From Sphingobacterium sp. CZ-2 (GTDB lineage Bacteria > Bacteroidota > Bacteroidia > Sphingobacteriales > Sphingobacteriaceae), in assembly GCF_004526235.1 (NCBI RefSeq), contig NZ_CP038159.1, positions 3,658,001 to 3,722,000 of the forward strand: a stretch of DNA of 64,000 bases, written 5' to 3'. This document shows, piece after piece, positions 17,949-27,167 of this stretch. The notes beneath the pieces were generated by a model, which saw only the letters and a list, made by a program, of their open reading frames with translations, ran no database searches and was not told the DNA's origin. Each line of letters opens with the position of its first letter. The first letter of the stretch is position 1. The position numbers and the translations under genes are program-made.

Positions 17949-17951
17949 ATA

Positions 17952-19469
17952 TTAACCTTTTAATACATTTAAAATCTTAGATTTAATAAAATTCTTTTCA
18001 AAACTTTCCAATCCAAAACTATAAACCGATAGTATTAAAGTTAATAAGGAAATCAAGCCGACTATAATAAAGTCAAAAATTCCATAATGCAAATGACTAG
18101 AAATATAATAAGGTATGCCCCAGGATATTATTGAAACCAAGGATATTTTAATCAAAACCTTTAAAATATAATTTCGCAAAGGAAAATCAAGCATATTTTT
18201 TAATATCATCATTCGAGCAACTAAGGCAATAATGGAGAAGACTATAGCTATAATCATAGTGATTTCTGCTGAATAACCCAATTTTAAAAATATATATGCA
18301 AACGGTACATTAAACAGTAAAATACCACTTACTATAATTTGATAATTTTTCACATTACCTGTAGCCTGTACCAAAATATGTAATGGACCCGACAAGGAAG
18401 TAATCAGCAAATCAAGTATGATTAACTGTGTAAACACTACGGTATATTTTGGCACGAGATTTAGCCACCAAGTAAGAACAGTTTCGGTTTCAATTAATAA
18501 TGGAATAGAAAAAATAAGTAACAGGTATAAGGAAAGTCTTGAAGAGGAAAAAACCATATCATAAGTTTCTTTGAGTTCATTCCTTGCATATCCTTTTGTA
18601 ATTGCTGGAGCCAGTGCAATCTGAAAATTAGTGATTAAACTACTAACCGCTCCTTGCACTTGAAAAGCGATTCCCCTCGCTGCATTGACAACCGTTCCAA
18701 AAAAGATGTTTAAGAAAACATTGACAACCTGCATATAACCTATTCCGGCGGCAACACCAACAAGATTCCATCCAGCAAATTTCCCCATTTCATTTATTAG
18801 GCTCTTATCCCATTTTAAAGCAATATGCCTACATTCCTCAAAGGTCCGTTTACAATAAATCTGCTCCGCTAATTTTACACTGGTAGAAACAATGAAAAGC
18901 AATCCCGCATAGACGATTAATTTATCAAAAGTGATTACTGGTAATAAAAATACAACCGCTAACTTCAACACGACCTCACCTATTCCAATTAGGGCAAAAA
19001 TATTCATTTTCTCATGTGCTATGATAACGGCATTATAAGGCACATAATAAACAGAAATGATAAATGAAAGTAGCGAGAAATGGTAAACCCAATTTGCTGC
19101 AACCATCCTATCTTCTGCTATATTAAGTTGTGTGTTTAAAAACCATAATCCTGTTGTTTCGGCTAAAATCAATATGATGCCTCCTATAATTAGATGTATA
19201 GTTATACTGACGTTAAAAATAGTCTTAAGCTTCGTCAAATTGCCTTGACCTATTTCGAAGGTCAAGAACCTTTGGGTAGAGGCCGTCATGGCATTATTCA
19301 AAAAGCCAAACATGATGATAACTCCAGCAACGATATTATAGATACCAAAATCATCAACCCCTAGAATATTAAGAACTACTCTTGAGGTATACAAGGTAAC
19401 AAACATGGAAAGTAACATCCTTCCATATAGCACTAAGGTATTTTTCGCTACTCGTTTATTAGCCTCCAT
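17952..19469 (-). CDS. wzx: Polysaccharide repeat-unit flippase (Wzx-like)
   Basis: A 505-residue polytopic membrane protein with about twelve to fourteen hydrophobic helices. It has the N-terminal signature NTLVLYGRMLLSMFVTLYTSRVVLNILGVDDFGIYN typical of Bacteroidota MVF/MATE-like O-antigen flippases (given here in part by position, residues 10-45). It would move the undecaprenyl-linked repeat unit across the inner membrane for Wzy. It is preceded by a 116-base gap holding a perfect inverted repeat and so may start its own transcript. Confidence 0.88.
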   Translation of the reverse strand: MEANKRVAKNTLVLYGRMLLSMFVTLYTSRVVLNILGVDDFGIYNIVAGVIIMFGFLNNAMTASTQRFLTFEIGQGNLTKLKTIFNVSITIHLIIGGIILILAETTGLWFLNTQLNIAEDRMVAANWVYHFSLLSFIISVYYVPYNAVIIAHEKMNIFALIGIGEVVLKLAVVFLLPVITFDKLIVYAGLLFIVSTSVKLAEQIYCKRTFEECRHIALKWDKSLINEMGKFAGWNLVGVAAGIGYMQVVNVFLNIFFGTVVNAARGIAFQVQGAVSSLITNFQIALAPAITKGYARNELKETYDMVFSSSRLSLYLLLIFSIPLLIETETVLTWWLNLVPKYTVVFTQLIILDLLITSLSGPLHILVQATGNVKNYQIIVSGILLFNVPFAYIFLKLGYSAEITMIIAIVFSIIALVARMMILKNMLDFPLRNYILKVLIKISLVSIISWGIPYYISSHLHYGIFDFIIVGLISLLTLILSVYSFGLESFEKNFIKSKILNVLKG

Positions 19470-19509
19470 TAAAAAATGTCTTTTAAATACACCGTATTAC
19501 TTCATATTC

Positions 19510-19555
19510 ATTGATATTTATAAGCTTCTATAAACAGAAAATTATAAATATCAAT
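19510..19555. repeat. Perfect 14-bp AT-rich inverted repeat upstream of wzx
   Basis: The left arm ATTGATATTTATAA (19510-19523) and the right arm TTATAAATATCAAT (19542-19555) are exact reverse complements, with an 18-base spacer. It lies in the only sizeable gap between the nucleotide-sugar dehydrogenase and wzx. The stem has just two G:C pairs and no following T-run, so it is not a standard terminator. It could be a protein-binding palindrome or a weak RNA hairpin that adjusts expression of the downstream wzx-to-aminotransferase genes. Confidence 0.6.
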
Positions 19556-19585
19556 AAAACTTTAATCTTGTTTACTAATCCTAAA

Positions 19586-20869
19586 TTACAGTCTAGCGTC
19601 AACTAAAGATCTGTCCAAACAAGCTTTTAAATCAAAAATTATAGATTGATTATTTCTAACTTTAGAGAAATCCATAGATAAAAATTCATTATGTGAAACA
19701 GCAACTACAATGGCATCGTATTTTTTAGCCTCTAAATCAGAAATCAAATCCAGGTTATATTCGTGTTTAACTTCTGCACTATCTGCCCAAGGATCGTAAA
19801 TATCTACATTGACACCATACTCATTTAGTTCCTTGTAAACATCGACAACTTTCGTATTACGTACATCTGGACAGTTTTCTTTAAAAGTAACCCCTAGAAT
19901 CAAAGCATTTGCCCCCTGTACCGCAATTCCCTTCTTGATCATTAACTTCACCACTTTGGAAGCAATAAATTCAGAAACCGAATCATTCACTCTACGTCCT
20001 GATAAAATGACGTTTGGATGATACCCCAGTTGTGTTGCTTTATGGGCCAAATAGTAGGGATCAACTGAAATACAGTGTCCACCAACTAATCCTGGTTTGT
20101 ATTTCAAAAAGTTGAACTTGGTACCTGCTGCCTCCAATACATCATTCGTGTCAATACCTACGCGATCAAAAATCAATGCTAATTCATTAACAAAGGAAAT
20201 ATTGACATCACGTTGAGCATTTTCAATCGCTTTGGAAGCTTCTGCAACTTTTATATTTGGAGCTTTATGAGTTCCTGCCTTGATAATTGTTTTGTACAAT
20301 TGATCAACTTCTTCAGCAATTTCTGGAGTAGAGCCAGAAGTCACTTTCTTAATGGTTGTCAAAGTATTTACTTTATCCCCAGGAACAATCCTTTCTGGGG
20401 AATAACCCACAAAAAAATCTTCGTTGAATTTTAAACCAGAAAATTTTTCCAATACCGGAACACAATCTTCTTCGGTACAGCCTGGATAAACTGTCGACTC
20501 ATAAATTACGATATCCCCTTTTTTAATTATTTTACCAAGCATCTCTGATGCTCTAATCAATGGGGTTAGATCAGGTGCATTATATCTATCGATAGGTGTT
20601 GGAACTGTCACAATAAATATCTGAGATTGTGCCAATTCTTCAAGATCATTGGATGCTTTATAACCCTTTTCAAAATTTGTGTCTCTGGCAGTTGATATCC
20701 CGGCGTTCAACTTGTCCAAGTCAGCTTCAAGTGTTCTATCCTTTCCAGAATTTAATTCTTCTACCCTTTCTTTATTGATATCAAACCCTAATACGGGAAA
20801 ATGTTGTGAAAATTCGATAGCTAAAGGTAATCCTACGTACCCTTGTCCAATTACGGCTATTCTCTTCAT
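19586..20869 (-). CDS. Nucleotide-sugar dehydrogenase (WbpO/TviB/WecC-like)
   Basis: A 427-residue NAD-dependent UDP-sugar 6-dehydrogenase with the N-terminal Rossmann motif VIGQGYVGLPLA, the middle-domain helix KVAEASKAIENAQRDVNI and catalytic Cys266 in VGGHCISVDPYYLA. The sequence pattern is that of the N-acetylhexosamine group (WbpO, TviB, WecC), which oxidises UDP-GlcNAc, UDP-GalNAc or UDP-ManNAc to the uronic acid. The locus also has a separate UDP-glucose dehydrogenase, so two different uronic acids may be made. FnlC-like epimerase activity could in principle supply UDP-ManNAc. The substrate is not decided by sequence. Confidence 0.87.
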   Translation of the reverse strand: MKRIAVIGQGYVGLPLAIEFSQHFPVLGFDINKERVEELNSGKDRTLEADLDKLNAGISTARDTNFEKGYKASNDLEELAQSQIFIVTVPTPIDRYNAPDLTPLIRASEMLGKIIKKGDIVIYESTVYPGCTEEDCVPVLEKFSGLKFNEDFFVGYSPERIVPGDKVNTLTTIKKVTSGSTPEIAEEVDQLYKTIIKAGTHKAPNIKVAEASKAIENAQRDVNISFVNELALIFDRVGIDTNDVLEAAGTKFNFLKYKPGLVGGHCISVDPYYLAHKATQLGYHPNVILSGRRVNDSVSEFIASKVVKLMIKKGIAVQGANALILGVTFKENCPDVRNTKVVDVYKELNEYGVNVDIYDPWADSAEVKHEYNLDLISDLEAKKYDAIVVAVSHNEFLSMDFSKVRNNQSIIFDLKACLDRSLVDARL

Positions 20870-20895
20870 ATAATTATTTTGTGTTTTTCAATTAT

Positions 20896-21372
20896 TTATT
20901 TCCCGTTTTTCAAATTTTCTTTCTCCGCTACTATCTTTCTCAATCCAGAAGAAGAAAAGCGATGGTCCCTGCTATTGAAGTAAAGCTCAATTCCCTTTTC
21001 TTCACAATATTTACGACCTGTAAAATCCCTATCCTTATATTCATCCCCAACAATCCTAACATCCAACTTAAAGGATTTCAGAATATCCTCTAGATCCTGT
21101 TCCGTAGAGTATGGAACGATCTCATCCACATAGATACAGCCCCTCAATTGGATATAACGCTCTACTACAGTCTGGCTAGGTGCATTCTTTTCAGGTCTAT
21201 CCAATGTCGGATCCATCTGCAATCCACAGATCAGGTAATCACATTGACGTTTTGCTTCTGCCAACATCATGATATGTCCCGCATGCAATAGATCGAACGT
21301 ACTAAATGTAATCCCCACCCTAGGACCAGGGTTATAATCCTTTAATTTCACCTTTTTTTCTTTCTTTTCCAT
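20896..21372 (-). CDS. TagD-like nucleotidyltransferase (glycerol-3-phosphate cytidylyltransferase family)
   Basis: A 158-residue HxGH nucleotidyltransferase with GITFSTFDLLHAGHIMMLAEAKRQCD near the start and FSSSGLRK in place of the RTxGISTT signature near the end. Family members make CDP-glycerol or a similar CDP- or ADP-activated small molecule. It lies between two UDP-sugar dehydrogenase genes with short spacers. No CDP-glycerol polymerase or HAD/kinase partner is seen in the window, so the activated group and its transferase are unknown. Phosphoglycerol decoration of the polysaccharide is one possibility. Confidence 0.8.
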   Translation of the reverse strand: MEKKEKKVKLKDYNPGPRVGITFSTFDLLHAGHIMMLAEAKRQCDYLICGLQMDPTLDRPEKNAPSQTVVERYIQLRGCIYVDEIVPYSTEQDLEDILKSFKLDVRIVGDEYKDRDFTGRKYCEEKGIELYFNSRDHRFSSSGLRKIVAEKENLKNGK

Positions 21373-21394
21373 AAGAAATTAGCATAAGTTCCTG

Positions 21395-22774
21395 TTATTC
21401 ACCAATCGCATAATACACAAATCCCATCTCCGTCAGTTTCTTTCCATCCAATAGCTTCCTACCGTCGAAAATAAAGGCCGGTTTCTTCATGTGAGTCTTG
21501 ATCTTAGCCCAATCGAGATCTCTGAATTCATCCCATTCGGTTAATATCGCCAGGCCATGCGCACCTGCTGCTGCATCATAAGGGTTAGTTTCTACCTGTA
21601 AGAGGGATTTGTTCTCTTCCAGGCTTCTTGTCGCTAAATAGTCTAAGTCTTTGTAAATCTGCACATCCTGTACCTTTGGGTCATACACCGCAATCTCTGC
21701 CTGCTCCTCCAACAAATGGTCCGCTACGTAGATCGCTGCCGATTCCCGCGTATCATTCGTATCCTTCTTGAATGCCCATCCCAAGAAAGCAATTTTCTTG
21801 CCATTTACCGTATTGTACATCGTTTGGATGATCTTTTCCGCAAACCGCGTCTTCTGGTGGTCATTGATCTTGATGACCTGATCCCAATAATCCGCCACTG
21901 CATGCAGATTATAAGAACGGGCAATATATACTAAATTTAATAGGTCTTTTTGAAAACAGGAGCCCCCAAAGCCCACAGAGGCCTTTAAAAATTTGGATCC
22001 TATCCTGGAATCCTGTCCGATGGCATTCGCCACCTCATCCACATTGGCCCCAGTTGCCTCGCAAAGCTCCGAGATCGAGTTGATCGAGGATACACGTTGT
22101 GCCAAAAACGCATTGGCCACCAATTTGGACAGTTCCGATGACCAAAGATTGGTCGTGATGATCCTTTCCGATGGTACCCAGGCTTCATAGATCTTCTTCA
22201 AGGCCTGGATAGCCTCTGGATTTTCTCCACCGATCAGGATGCGGTCGGGATGGTGCAGATCCCGGATCGCCGTACCTTCGGCAAGGAATTCCGGATTGGA
22301 TAAGACCTGGAATTGCACGCCCTTTCCGGTATGGTCCAGGATATTCTTGATAGTTGCAGCCGTACGGACCGGAATGGTAGATTTCTCCACGATTATCTTC
22401 GAGCTGGTAGAAACATCCGCAATCTGACGTGCACAAAGTTCGATGAACTTCAGATCTGCCGCCTGTCCTTTGCCTTTACCGTAAGTTTTGGTTGGTGTAT
22501 TCACTGAAATAAAGATCATATCGGCTTCCTGGATCGCCTTTTCCACCTCCGTAGAGAAGAAAAGGTTTCTTCCTCGCGCTTCAGCAACTACCGCGTCCAA
22601 TCCCGGTTCGTAGACCGGCAATTGACTCAGGTCATCCTGGTTCCAATCGGCAATACGCTGTGAATTCAGATCCACAACCGTCACCTGGATATCGGGGTTC
22701 TTCTGGGCGATCACAGACATGGTCGGTCCCCCAACGTAGCCTGCGCCAATACATGTAATTTTCTTTATTTCCAT
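21395..22774 (-). CDS. ugd: UDP-glucose 6-dehydrogenase, animal-type
   Basis: A 459-residue enzyme starting [23 protein letters not shown], the N-terminus typical of eukaryote-like UGDH found in many Bacteroidota. It has [19 protein letters not shown] in the central helix and catalytic Cys273 in [11 protein letters not shown]. It oxidises UDP-glucose to UDP-glucuronate with two NAD+. I start it at the ATG at 22774; the frame stays open upstream but the extra residues have no family counterpart. The gene is visibly richer in G and C than the sugar genes downstream of it, closer to the chromosome backbone. It probably supplies glucuronate to the polysaccharide. Confidence 0.92.
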   Translation of the reverse strand: MEIKKITCIGAGYVGGPTMSVIAQKNPDIQVTVVDLNSQRIADWNQDDLSQLPVYEPGLDAVVAEARGRNLFFSTEVEKAIQEADMIFISVNTPTKTYGKGKGQAADLKFIELCARQIADVSTSSKIIVEKSTIPVRTAATIKNILDHTGKGVQFQVLSNPEFLAEGTAIRDLHHPDRILIGGENPEAIQALKKIYEAWVPSERIITTNLWSSELSKLVANAFLAQRVSSINSISELCEATGANVDEVANAIGQDSRIGSKFLKASVGFGGSCFQKDLLNLVYIARSYNLHAVADYWDQVIKINDHQKTRFAEKIIQTMYNTVNGKKIAFLGWAFKKDTNDTRESAAIYVADHLLEEQAEIAVYDPKVQDVQIYKDLDYLATRSLEENKSLLQVETNPYDAAAGAHGLAILTEWDEFRDLDWAKIKTHMKKPAFIFDGRKLLDGKKLTEMGFVYYAIGE

Positions 22775-22817
22775 TGAATATAAATTCCGTGTTTCTGTTG
22801 GAGTGTAAAAAATTTTC

Positions 22818-23360
22818 CTAATCTTCACCCTGGTACAAAATGATCTGCTGAAGAACTTCCTCAGGCCGCTCGAAATAGAGCTTGATCTCCTTATCCAGAA
22901 GTTTCTCCAGTTTGGCACTCAACTGCAATAAGTATGCCTTGTCCAGCTCATCGCCCAATACCATCAGCTCGATCGTTCCAGAATCCACCCCCTTGGCGTA
23001 ATCGCCCAATAGGGATACCGTTTCCACATCACCCGCGCGTTCCAGAACATAATCCACGGCCTGATCAATACCCAGATAGGTACGGACTAGATTCTGTAAG
23101 GATTGGAATAAGGGATGTTGGGTGTTGGCCTGGTAGTAGATTCGGTTGTTTTCAGAGGTCCTCGACAAATATCCGGCATCAGAAAGCTGGTTCAGCTCCT
23201 TCCGGATGGCATTGGTAGACTCATTGAACTCTTCTGCTATCCCACGAAGGTATCCCTTGTTAGTGGAACTCACAAAAAACTTAATCAGCAACTTAAGCCT
23301 GGTCTTGGACGTGATGATCGTATCAAGCATGTTAGTATTGTGAGCAACAAAAGTACTCAT
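22818..23360 (-). CDS. Winged-helix regulator with degenerate nucleotidyltransferase domain
   Basis: A 180-residue protein, ATG at 23360 (a TTG at 23396 would add 12 residues and looks less likely). Residues about 10-80 form an ArsR-like winged helix ([44 protein letters not shown]). The C-terminal half contains [22 protein letters not shown], which resembles a nucleotidyltransferase core that has lost its full active-site pattern. Proteins of this type commonly head Bacteroidota capsule clusters beside ugd. It is first in the minus-strand run, 43 bases before ugd, so it is a good candidate for a local regulator of the locus. DNA target and ligand are unknown. Confidence 0.8.
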   Translation of the reverse strand: MSTFVAHNTNMLDTIITSKTRLKLLIKFFVSSTNKGYLRGIAEEFNESTNAIRKELNQLSDAGYLSRTSENNRIYYQANTQHPLFQSLQNLVRTYLGIDQAVDYVLERAGDVETVSLLGDYAKGVDSGTIELMVLGDELDKAYLLQLSAKLEKLLDKEIKLYFERPEEVLQQIILYQGED

Positions 23361-23581
23361 TGATTTTTTATAAACCAAATTTTGATGAGTAAACAAGAAA
23401 ACTTAACATTTTATTAATGTTGGTGATTATATCTGGCCCCATCTGACTTCCATGAGCCTCGGGTTGTAAACGGAAGTAAGTGAGGGGAAGTGCTAAAAGT
23501 TCCTTACATTTTAATTCATCGTACTTATTTGACACTTGCTGATGGAAGGCAAATAGTCATGGTCGAACATTCAATCCATAG

Positions 23582-23610
23582 CGAGGAGGTACCAGGGGAA
23601 AACCTCCTCG
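23582..23610. repeat. 9-bp inverted repeat in the gap after the small membrane protein gene
   Basis: Arms CGAGGAGGT (23582-23590) and ACCTCCTCG (23602-23610) are exact reverse complements around an 11-base spacer. It lies in the 285-base gap between the regulator (22818-23360) and the end of the minus-strand gene at 23646. A G:C-rich stem downstream of that gene would suit a transcription stop, but no T-run follows on either strand. Otherwise the gap appears empty. Confidence 0.45.
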
Positions 23611-23645
23611 ATATGTCAGATAGAACCCCGAAATTCAGAAAAAAA

Positions 23646-24155
23646 TCAAATTGCCAATGACGATGCCCTTCGATTAAAAGTCTCCTGTTCAATCTCCTTT
23701 CCCAAAGGTTCCATCTTAAAATACGATGTCACCATAAAAGCTCTTTTCATATTCTTCAAATCTTTGATATATCCCTTCACAATCAATCCCTCCTTCTTCG
23801 GCTTGTAATTCTTCAGATAATCATTATATATGGAAAAGCCAACTGATCTCATCGCTGATTCCCCTTTATGCGATGGGGAGATAAAAAAATTCAATTTCTC
23901 AAAGTTATTGATCAGAAAATTCCGGTTGGCAGTTCTTAGCTCCGTGATGACCACTTCCTTAAGCTGATCATCCAAAATATTCAATTGGAAGAGTACACAA
24001 CCATACTGCTTCACATAATCCACATTATTACGGTCCAACAGAACCCGGACCTGCATCTCTGCATGTTCTTGAAAATTGGAAACCTTCCGTTTGCGGATGA
24101 AATAAAAACTCGCTATAGCTATAATAACGACCAGCGTGAATAACAAATAATGCAT
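23646..24155 (-). CDS. Unknown single-pass membrane protein
   Basis: A 169-residue protein, using the ATG at 24155. It starts with one membrane helix (HYLLFTLVVIIAIASFYFI) followed at once by a basic patch (RKRKVSNF), which predicts the rest to be cytoplasmic. The soluble part has no motif I recognise; it includes LLDRNNVDYVKQYGCVLFQLNILDDQLKEVVI and several Lys-rich stretches. It is divergent from the TPR regulator at 24431, with a 275-base gap between them, so the two may share regulatory DNA. Reading frame and coding bias look genuine. No function proposed. Confidence 0.62.
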   Translation of the reverse strand: MHYLLFTLVVIIAIASFYFIRKRKVSNFQEHAEMQVRVLLDRNNVDYVKQYGCVLFQLNILDDQLKEVVITELRTANRNFLINNFEKLNFFISPSHKGESAMRSVGFSIYNDYLKNYKPKKEGLIVKGYIKDLKNMKRAFMVTSYFKMEPLGKEIEQETFNRRASSLAI

Positions 24156-24233
24156 AATTAGATTGATTAGTTCAAAAAAATATTTCGGCAACAAAGTTAG
24201 CACGACATCTACCTATATTCAAAACAAGCGGGG

Positions 24234-24254
24234 GTGGACAAAAGGTGGACAAAA
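24234..24254. promoter_or_regulatory. Tandem GTGGACAAAA direct repeat in a divergent promoter region
   Basis: Two exact copies of GTGGACAAAA at 24234-24243 and 24245-24254 are spaced 11 bases centre to centre, close to one DNA helical turn. They lie between the divergent genes starting at 24155 (minus) and 24431 (plus). Such phased direct repeats are a common form of operator. The obvious candidate binder is the HTH protein encoded at 24431, but this is inference. Confidence 0.4.
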
Positions 24255-24430
24255 ACCCTTTTCATTGAAAAACAACCGATTAACTTAAGAACAGTCCTTA
24301 AAAACTATACGAAACCACCCACTACCTAGGCACTACCCATTCCGAAAAAAGCAAACCTTCTATCGATAATGAAAAATTATCTATCTCATACTCGTTGTTT
24401 GCACACTTTTTTTGTCGAAATTTAGGGGCA

Positions 24431-26149
24431 ATGCATACCACATTAACCAAATTAGTTTTAACTTATCTTGCCACACTAGGTAGTATAGTGCACCTATCAG
24501 CCCAAAAAATCACCAACATCAAAACGCAAAAAGACCAAATAAAACAATTGGAGCTTGCCCTGAAGATGAAGGTCGATTTTCAGAAGGATACAATTGGCTT
24601 GATCAAGAATCTGCATCCTTTATTGGAACTGGCAAATCAGGAACGGAGCATCCCACTAAAATGGGCCTATTACTTATTGATGGCGGATGGCTTTTCCATT
24701 GCCTTTGATCAGGTAAATCCGCGAAGCAATGCCTATTATAAATTAGCATCGGAATTGGTAGGACGAGAAAATCTCCCCGAGCTAAGGATGATCGGCAACA
24801 TCAGACAGGGATATTATTTGTATACTTATCGTGAAGTGAAGGATGCTTTTCCATATTTCCTTCTGGCTGCCGAACTAGAGAAGGATATAAATGCAGAGAA
24901 AATCCCACTACTTCCCGAGCATTACAGCTACATCGCTAATTTCTATTCCTACATTGGCGATCAGGAAAAAGCCATCACCTATCTCAAAACTGCACTACCA
25001 TACACCAAAGAACATAGCCGCCAGAAGATCGACATGACCAATGCCATAGGTGTTTATTATAAAAAAGCAGCCTTATTCGACAAGGCATATCCTTTTTATA
25101 AGCAGGCTTTGGAGATTGCCGCTGAGGCCAAGGATTCGGTATGGATGGGTATTATTGCAGGGAATCTAGCTGACTATGAATGGGAAAAAGGGAATGAAGA
25201 ACAGGCTATTGCCTTGGTAAAACAGAATATCGAACTCTCCTTGAAATATAAGGAGGTATTGGATGCCATGCGCGCCAACCTGGAGGTTGCTCGAATGTAT
25301 GCCCATCAGAAAAAATGGGATCTTGCTGAAAAGCATATCGCAAAAAGCACGGCATTAATGGCTGATAAACCCTATTTTTTAGTTTTCAAACGGGATGCTG
25401 CAAAAATATTGGCGGAAATTGCTGCTGGGAAAGGTCAAAAAGACCTGGAACTTACGAATTTGAAAGAATACCTGGTGCTGAAGGACTCTTTGGAGGCCAG
25501 AAACAATAATGAGGCTATGCAGAAGATCTATTGGCAATGGGAAATCGAACGTTATGAACAGGCAAATAAACAGGCTGAATCCAAAAGGAGACAGATCAAT
25601 CAGACCTATCAGTATGTCGGGGCTTTATTGATCCTTGGATTCATCATTATAGTGCTACTGATCAACCGGTCTAAGACCAGGATAAAGATCCGGAGCACAG
25701 AACTGGAAAAAGAGCAGCTCGCCCTTAAATTTGAGAAACAGTTGCTAGATCAGGAGCTTTCGGTACTCAAAAATTCCCTACAGGAATTTACGGATACCGT
25801 CAGGCATAACGACCATACCATACAGCAGTTAAGGAAAGAGATCCAGGAGAAGGAAACTCATGATCCAAAACTCGCTATTGAGATTTCCGAAAACCTTAGC
25901 AGAATGTTGGAATCCCACATCATGACCGATGAACGTTGGCTGAAATTCAAGCATGTTTTCGATAAGGTATATCCGGAGTTCCTGGAAACCCAAAAGCTTG
26001 AAAATCCAAAGCTTTCTGAAAGCGACCTTAGACTGATCGCTTTAATGAAACTGGACCTAAACAATAGAAGCATGAGTGATCTTTTGGGTGTTTCTATTGA
26101 AGGGGTCAAGAAAGCAAAACAAAGATTAAAGAAAAAAGTGGACAAGTAA
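24431..26149 (+). CDS. TPR-transmembrane-HTH regulator
   Basis: A 572-residue protein. The ATG at 24431 is followed by a cleavable-looking signal peptide ending LSAQ (a TTG at 24395 is rejected as start). Residues about 30-380 are helical TPR-type repeats, for example EKAITYLKTALPYTKEHS and DKAYPFYKQALEIAAEA. One membrane helix lies near residue 400 (VGALLILGFIIIVLLI), then a coiled coil of about 80 residues, then a C-terminal LuxR-like HTH (SESDLRLIALMKLDL, MSDLLGVSIEGVKKAKQRLKKK). Periplasmic TPRs joined through the membrane to a cytoplasmic HTH form a one-component membrane regulator common in Bacteroidota. It is convergent with rmlA. Its target is unknown; the neighbouring polysaccharide genes and its own promoter are candidates. 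Confidence 0.82.
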   Translation: MHTTLTKLVLTYLATLGSIVHLSAQKITNIKTQKDQIKQLELALKMKVDFQKDTIGLIKNLHPLLELANQERSIPLKWAYYLLMADGFSIAFDQVNPRSNAYYKLASELVGRENLPELRMIGNIRQGYYLYTYREVKDAFPYFLLAAELEKDINAEKIPLLPEHYSYIANFYSYIGDQEKAITYLKTALPYTKEHSRQKIDMTNAIGVYYKKAALFDKAYPFYKQALEIAAEAKDSVWMGIIAGNLADYEWEKGNEEQAIALVKQNIELSLKYKEVLDAMRANLEVARMYAHQKKWDLAEKHIAKSTALMADKPYFLVFKRDAAKILAEIAAGKGQKDLELTNLKEYLVLKDSLEARNNNEAMQKIYWQWEIERYEQANKQAESKRRQINQTYQYVGALLILGFIIIVLLINRSKTRIKIRSTELEKEQLALKFEKQLLDQELSVLKNSLQEFTDTVRHNDHTIQQLRKEIQEKETHDPKLAIEISENLSRMLESHIMTDERWLKFKHVFDKVYPEFLETQKLENPKLSESDLRLIALMKLDLNNRSMSDLLGVSIEGVKKAKQRLKKKVDK

Positions 26150-26234
26150 TGGTTAGTGACGAAGAGGTACGAAGGAGAAATCATTACACTAATCCAAAGG
26201 CAGCCCCGTTCCTAGCAATGAAGAGAACAATAAA

Positions 26235-27107
26235 TCAAAACTCCACGATCTTCTTCAGGTAATCATAATAAACACCTTTCATCCCATCGATCTGCGATTT
26301 TAACTTCTCCTTATCGATATAACCCTTGCTCAGGGCAATCTCTTCCAAGCAGGCCACTTTCAACGATGTCCGCTTTTCAATGGTCTTAATAAACTCCGTT
26401 GCCTCGGACAAAGACTCATGGGTACCTGTATCCAGCCAGGCAAATCCCCTTCCTAGCAACTGCAGGTGCAACTTTTCCTGTTCCAGATAGGTCTGGTTCA
26501 CGGTAGTGATCTCCAGTTCGCCCCTAGCCGAAGGTTTCACCCCCTTAGCTATTTCCAACACCGAATTCGGATAGAAATACAATCCAACCACCGCATAATT
26601 AGACTTCGGATGTTGAGGCTTCTCCTCAATATCCGTTACCCGACCATCCGCATTGAATGCGGCAACGCCATAACGCTCCGGATCCTCAACATAATACCCA
26701 AAAACGACCGCATCATTTCCTTCTTCCACTTTAGTCCTTGCTTCCATCAACTGGGTCTGTAGGCCAGCTCCATAAAAGATATTATCCCCCAAGATCAAGC
26801 AGACCGAATCATCCCCAATGAAATCAGCACCTATGATAAAGGCCTGGGCCAGTCCCTCCGGTTTGGGCTGCTCTGCATAGGAAATCTCCAAACCCAACTG
26901 TTCCCCATTTCCGAACAAGCGTTGGAAGTTGGGCAGATCCTGGGGCGTAGAGATGACCAGGATCTCCCGGATCCCCGCCAACATAAGTACCGATAAAGGA
27001 TAATAAATCATCGGTTTATCATAAACCGGCAACAATTGTTTGGAAACCACCTGGGTAAGCGGATGCAAACGCGTGCCCGATCCCCCTGCTAATATAATCC
27101 CCTTCAT
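26235..27107 (-). CDS. rmlA: Glucose-1-phosphate thymidylyltransferase
   Basis: A 290-residue RmlA of standard length with [30 protein letters not shown] at residues 8-37 (nucleotide-binding loop and catalytic Lys), [16 protein letters not shown] segment [15 protein letters not shown] and [20 protein letters not shown]. It makes dTDP-glucose from glucose-1-phosphate and dTTP, the first step to dTDP-L-rhamnose. It is the last gene of a minus-strand rmlB-rmlC-rmlD-rmlA set. Confidence 0.96.
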   Translation of the reverse strand: MKGIILAGGSGTRLHPLTQVVSKQLLPVYDKPMIYYPLSVLMLAGIREILVISTPQDLPNFQRLFGNGEQLGLEISYAEQPKPEGLAQAFIIGADFIGDDSVCLILGDNIFYGAGLQTQLMEARTKVEEGNDAVVFGYYVEDPERYGVAAFNADGRVTDIEEKPQHPKSNYAVVGLYFYPNSVLEIAKGVKPSARGELEITTVNQTYLEQEKLHLQLLGRGFAWLDTGTHESLSEATEFIKTIEKRTSLKVACLEEIALSKGYIDKEKLKSQIDGMKGVYYDYLKKIVEF

Positions 27108-27167
27108 ATATCTAAATCTTAAATCTATTGCCTAAAATCCATAATCAAACATCTAATGTCAGATTTA

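Noticed and set aside
22775..22918. Upstream extension of ugd by 48 residues
   Set aside because: The extra residues are Arg/Ser-rich with no family match and would overlap the regulator gene; ATG 22774 starts the typical N-terminus.
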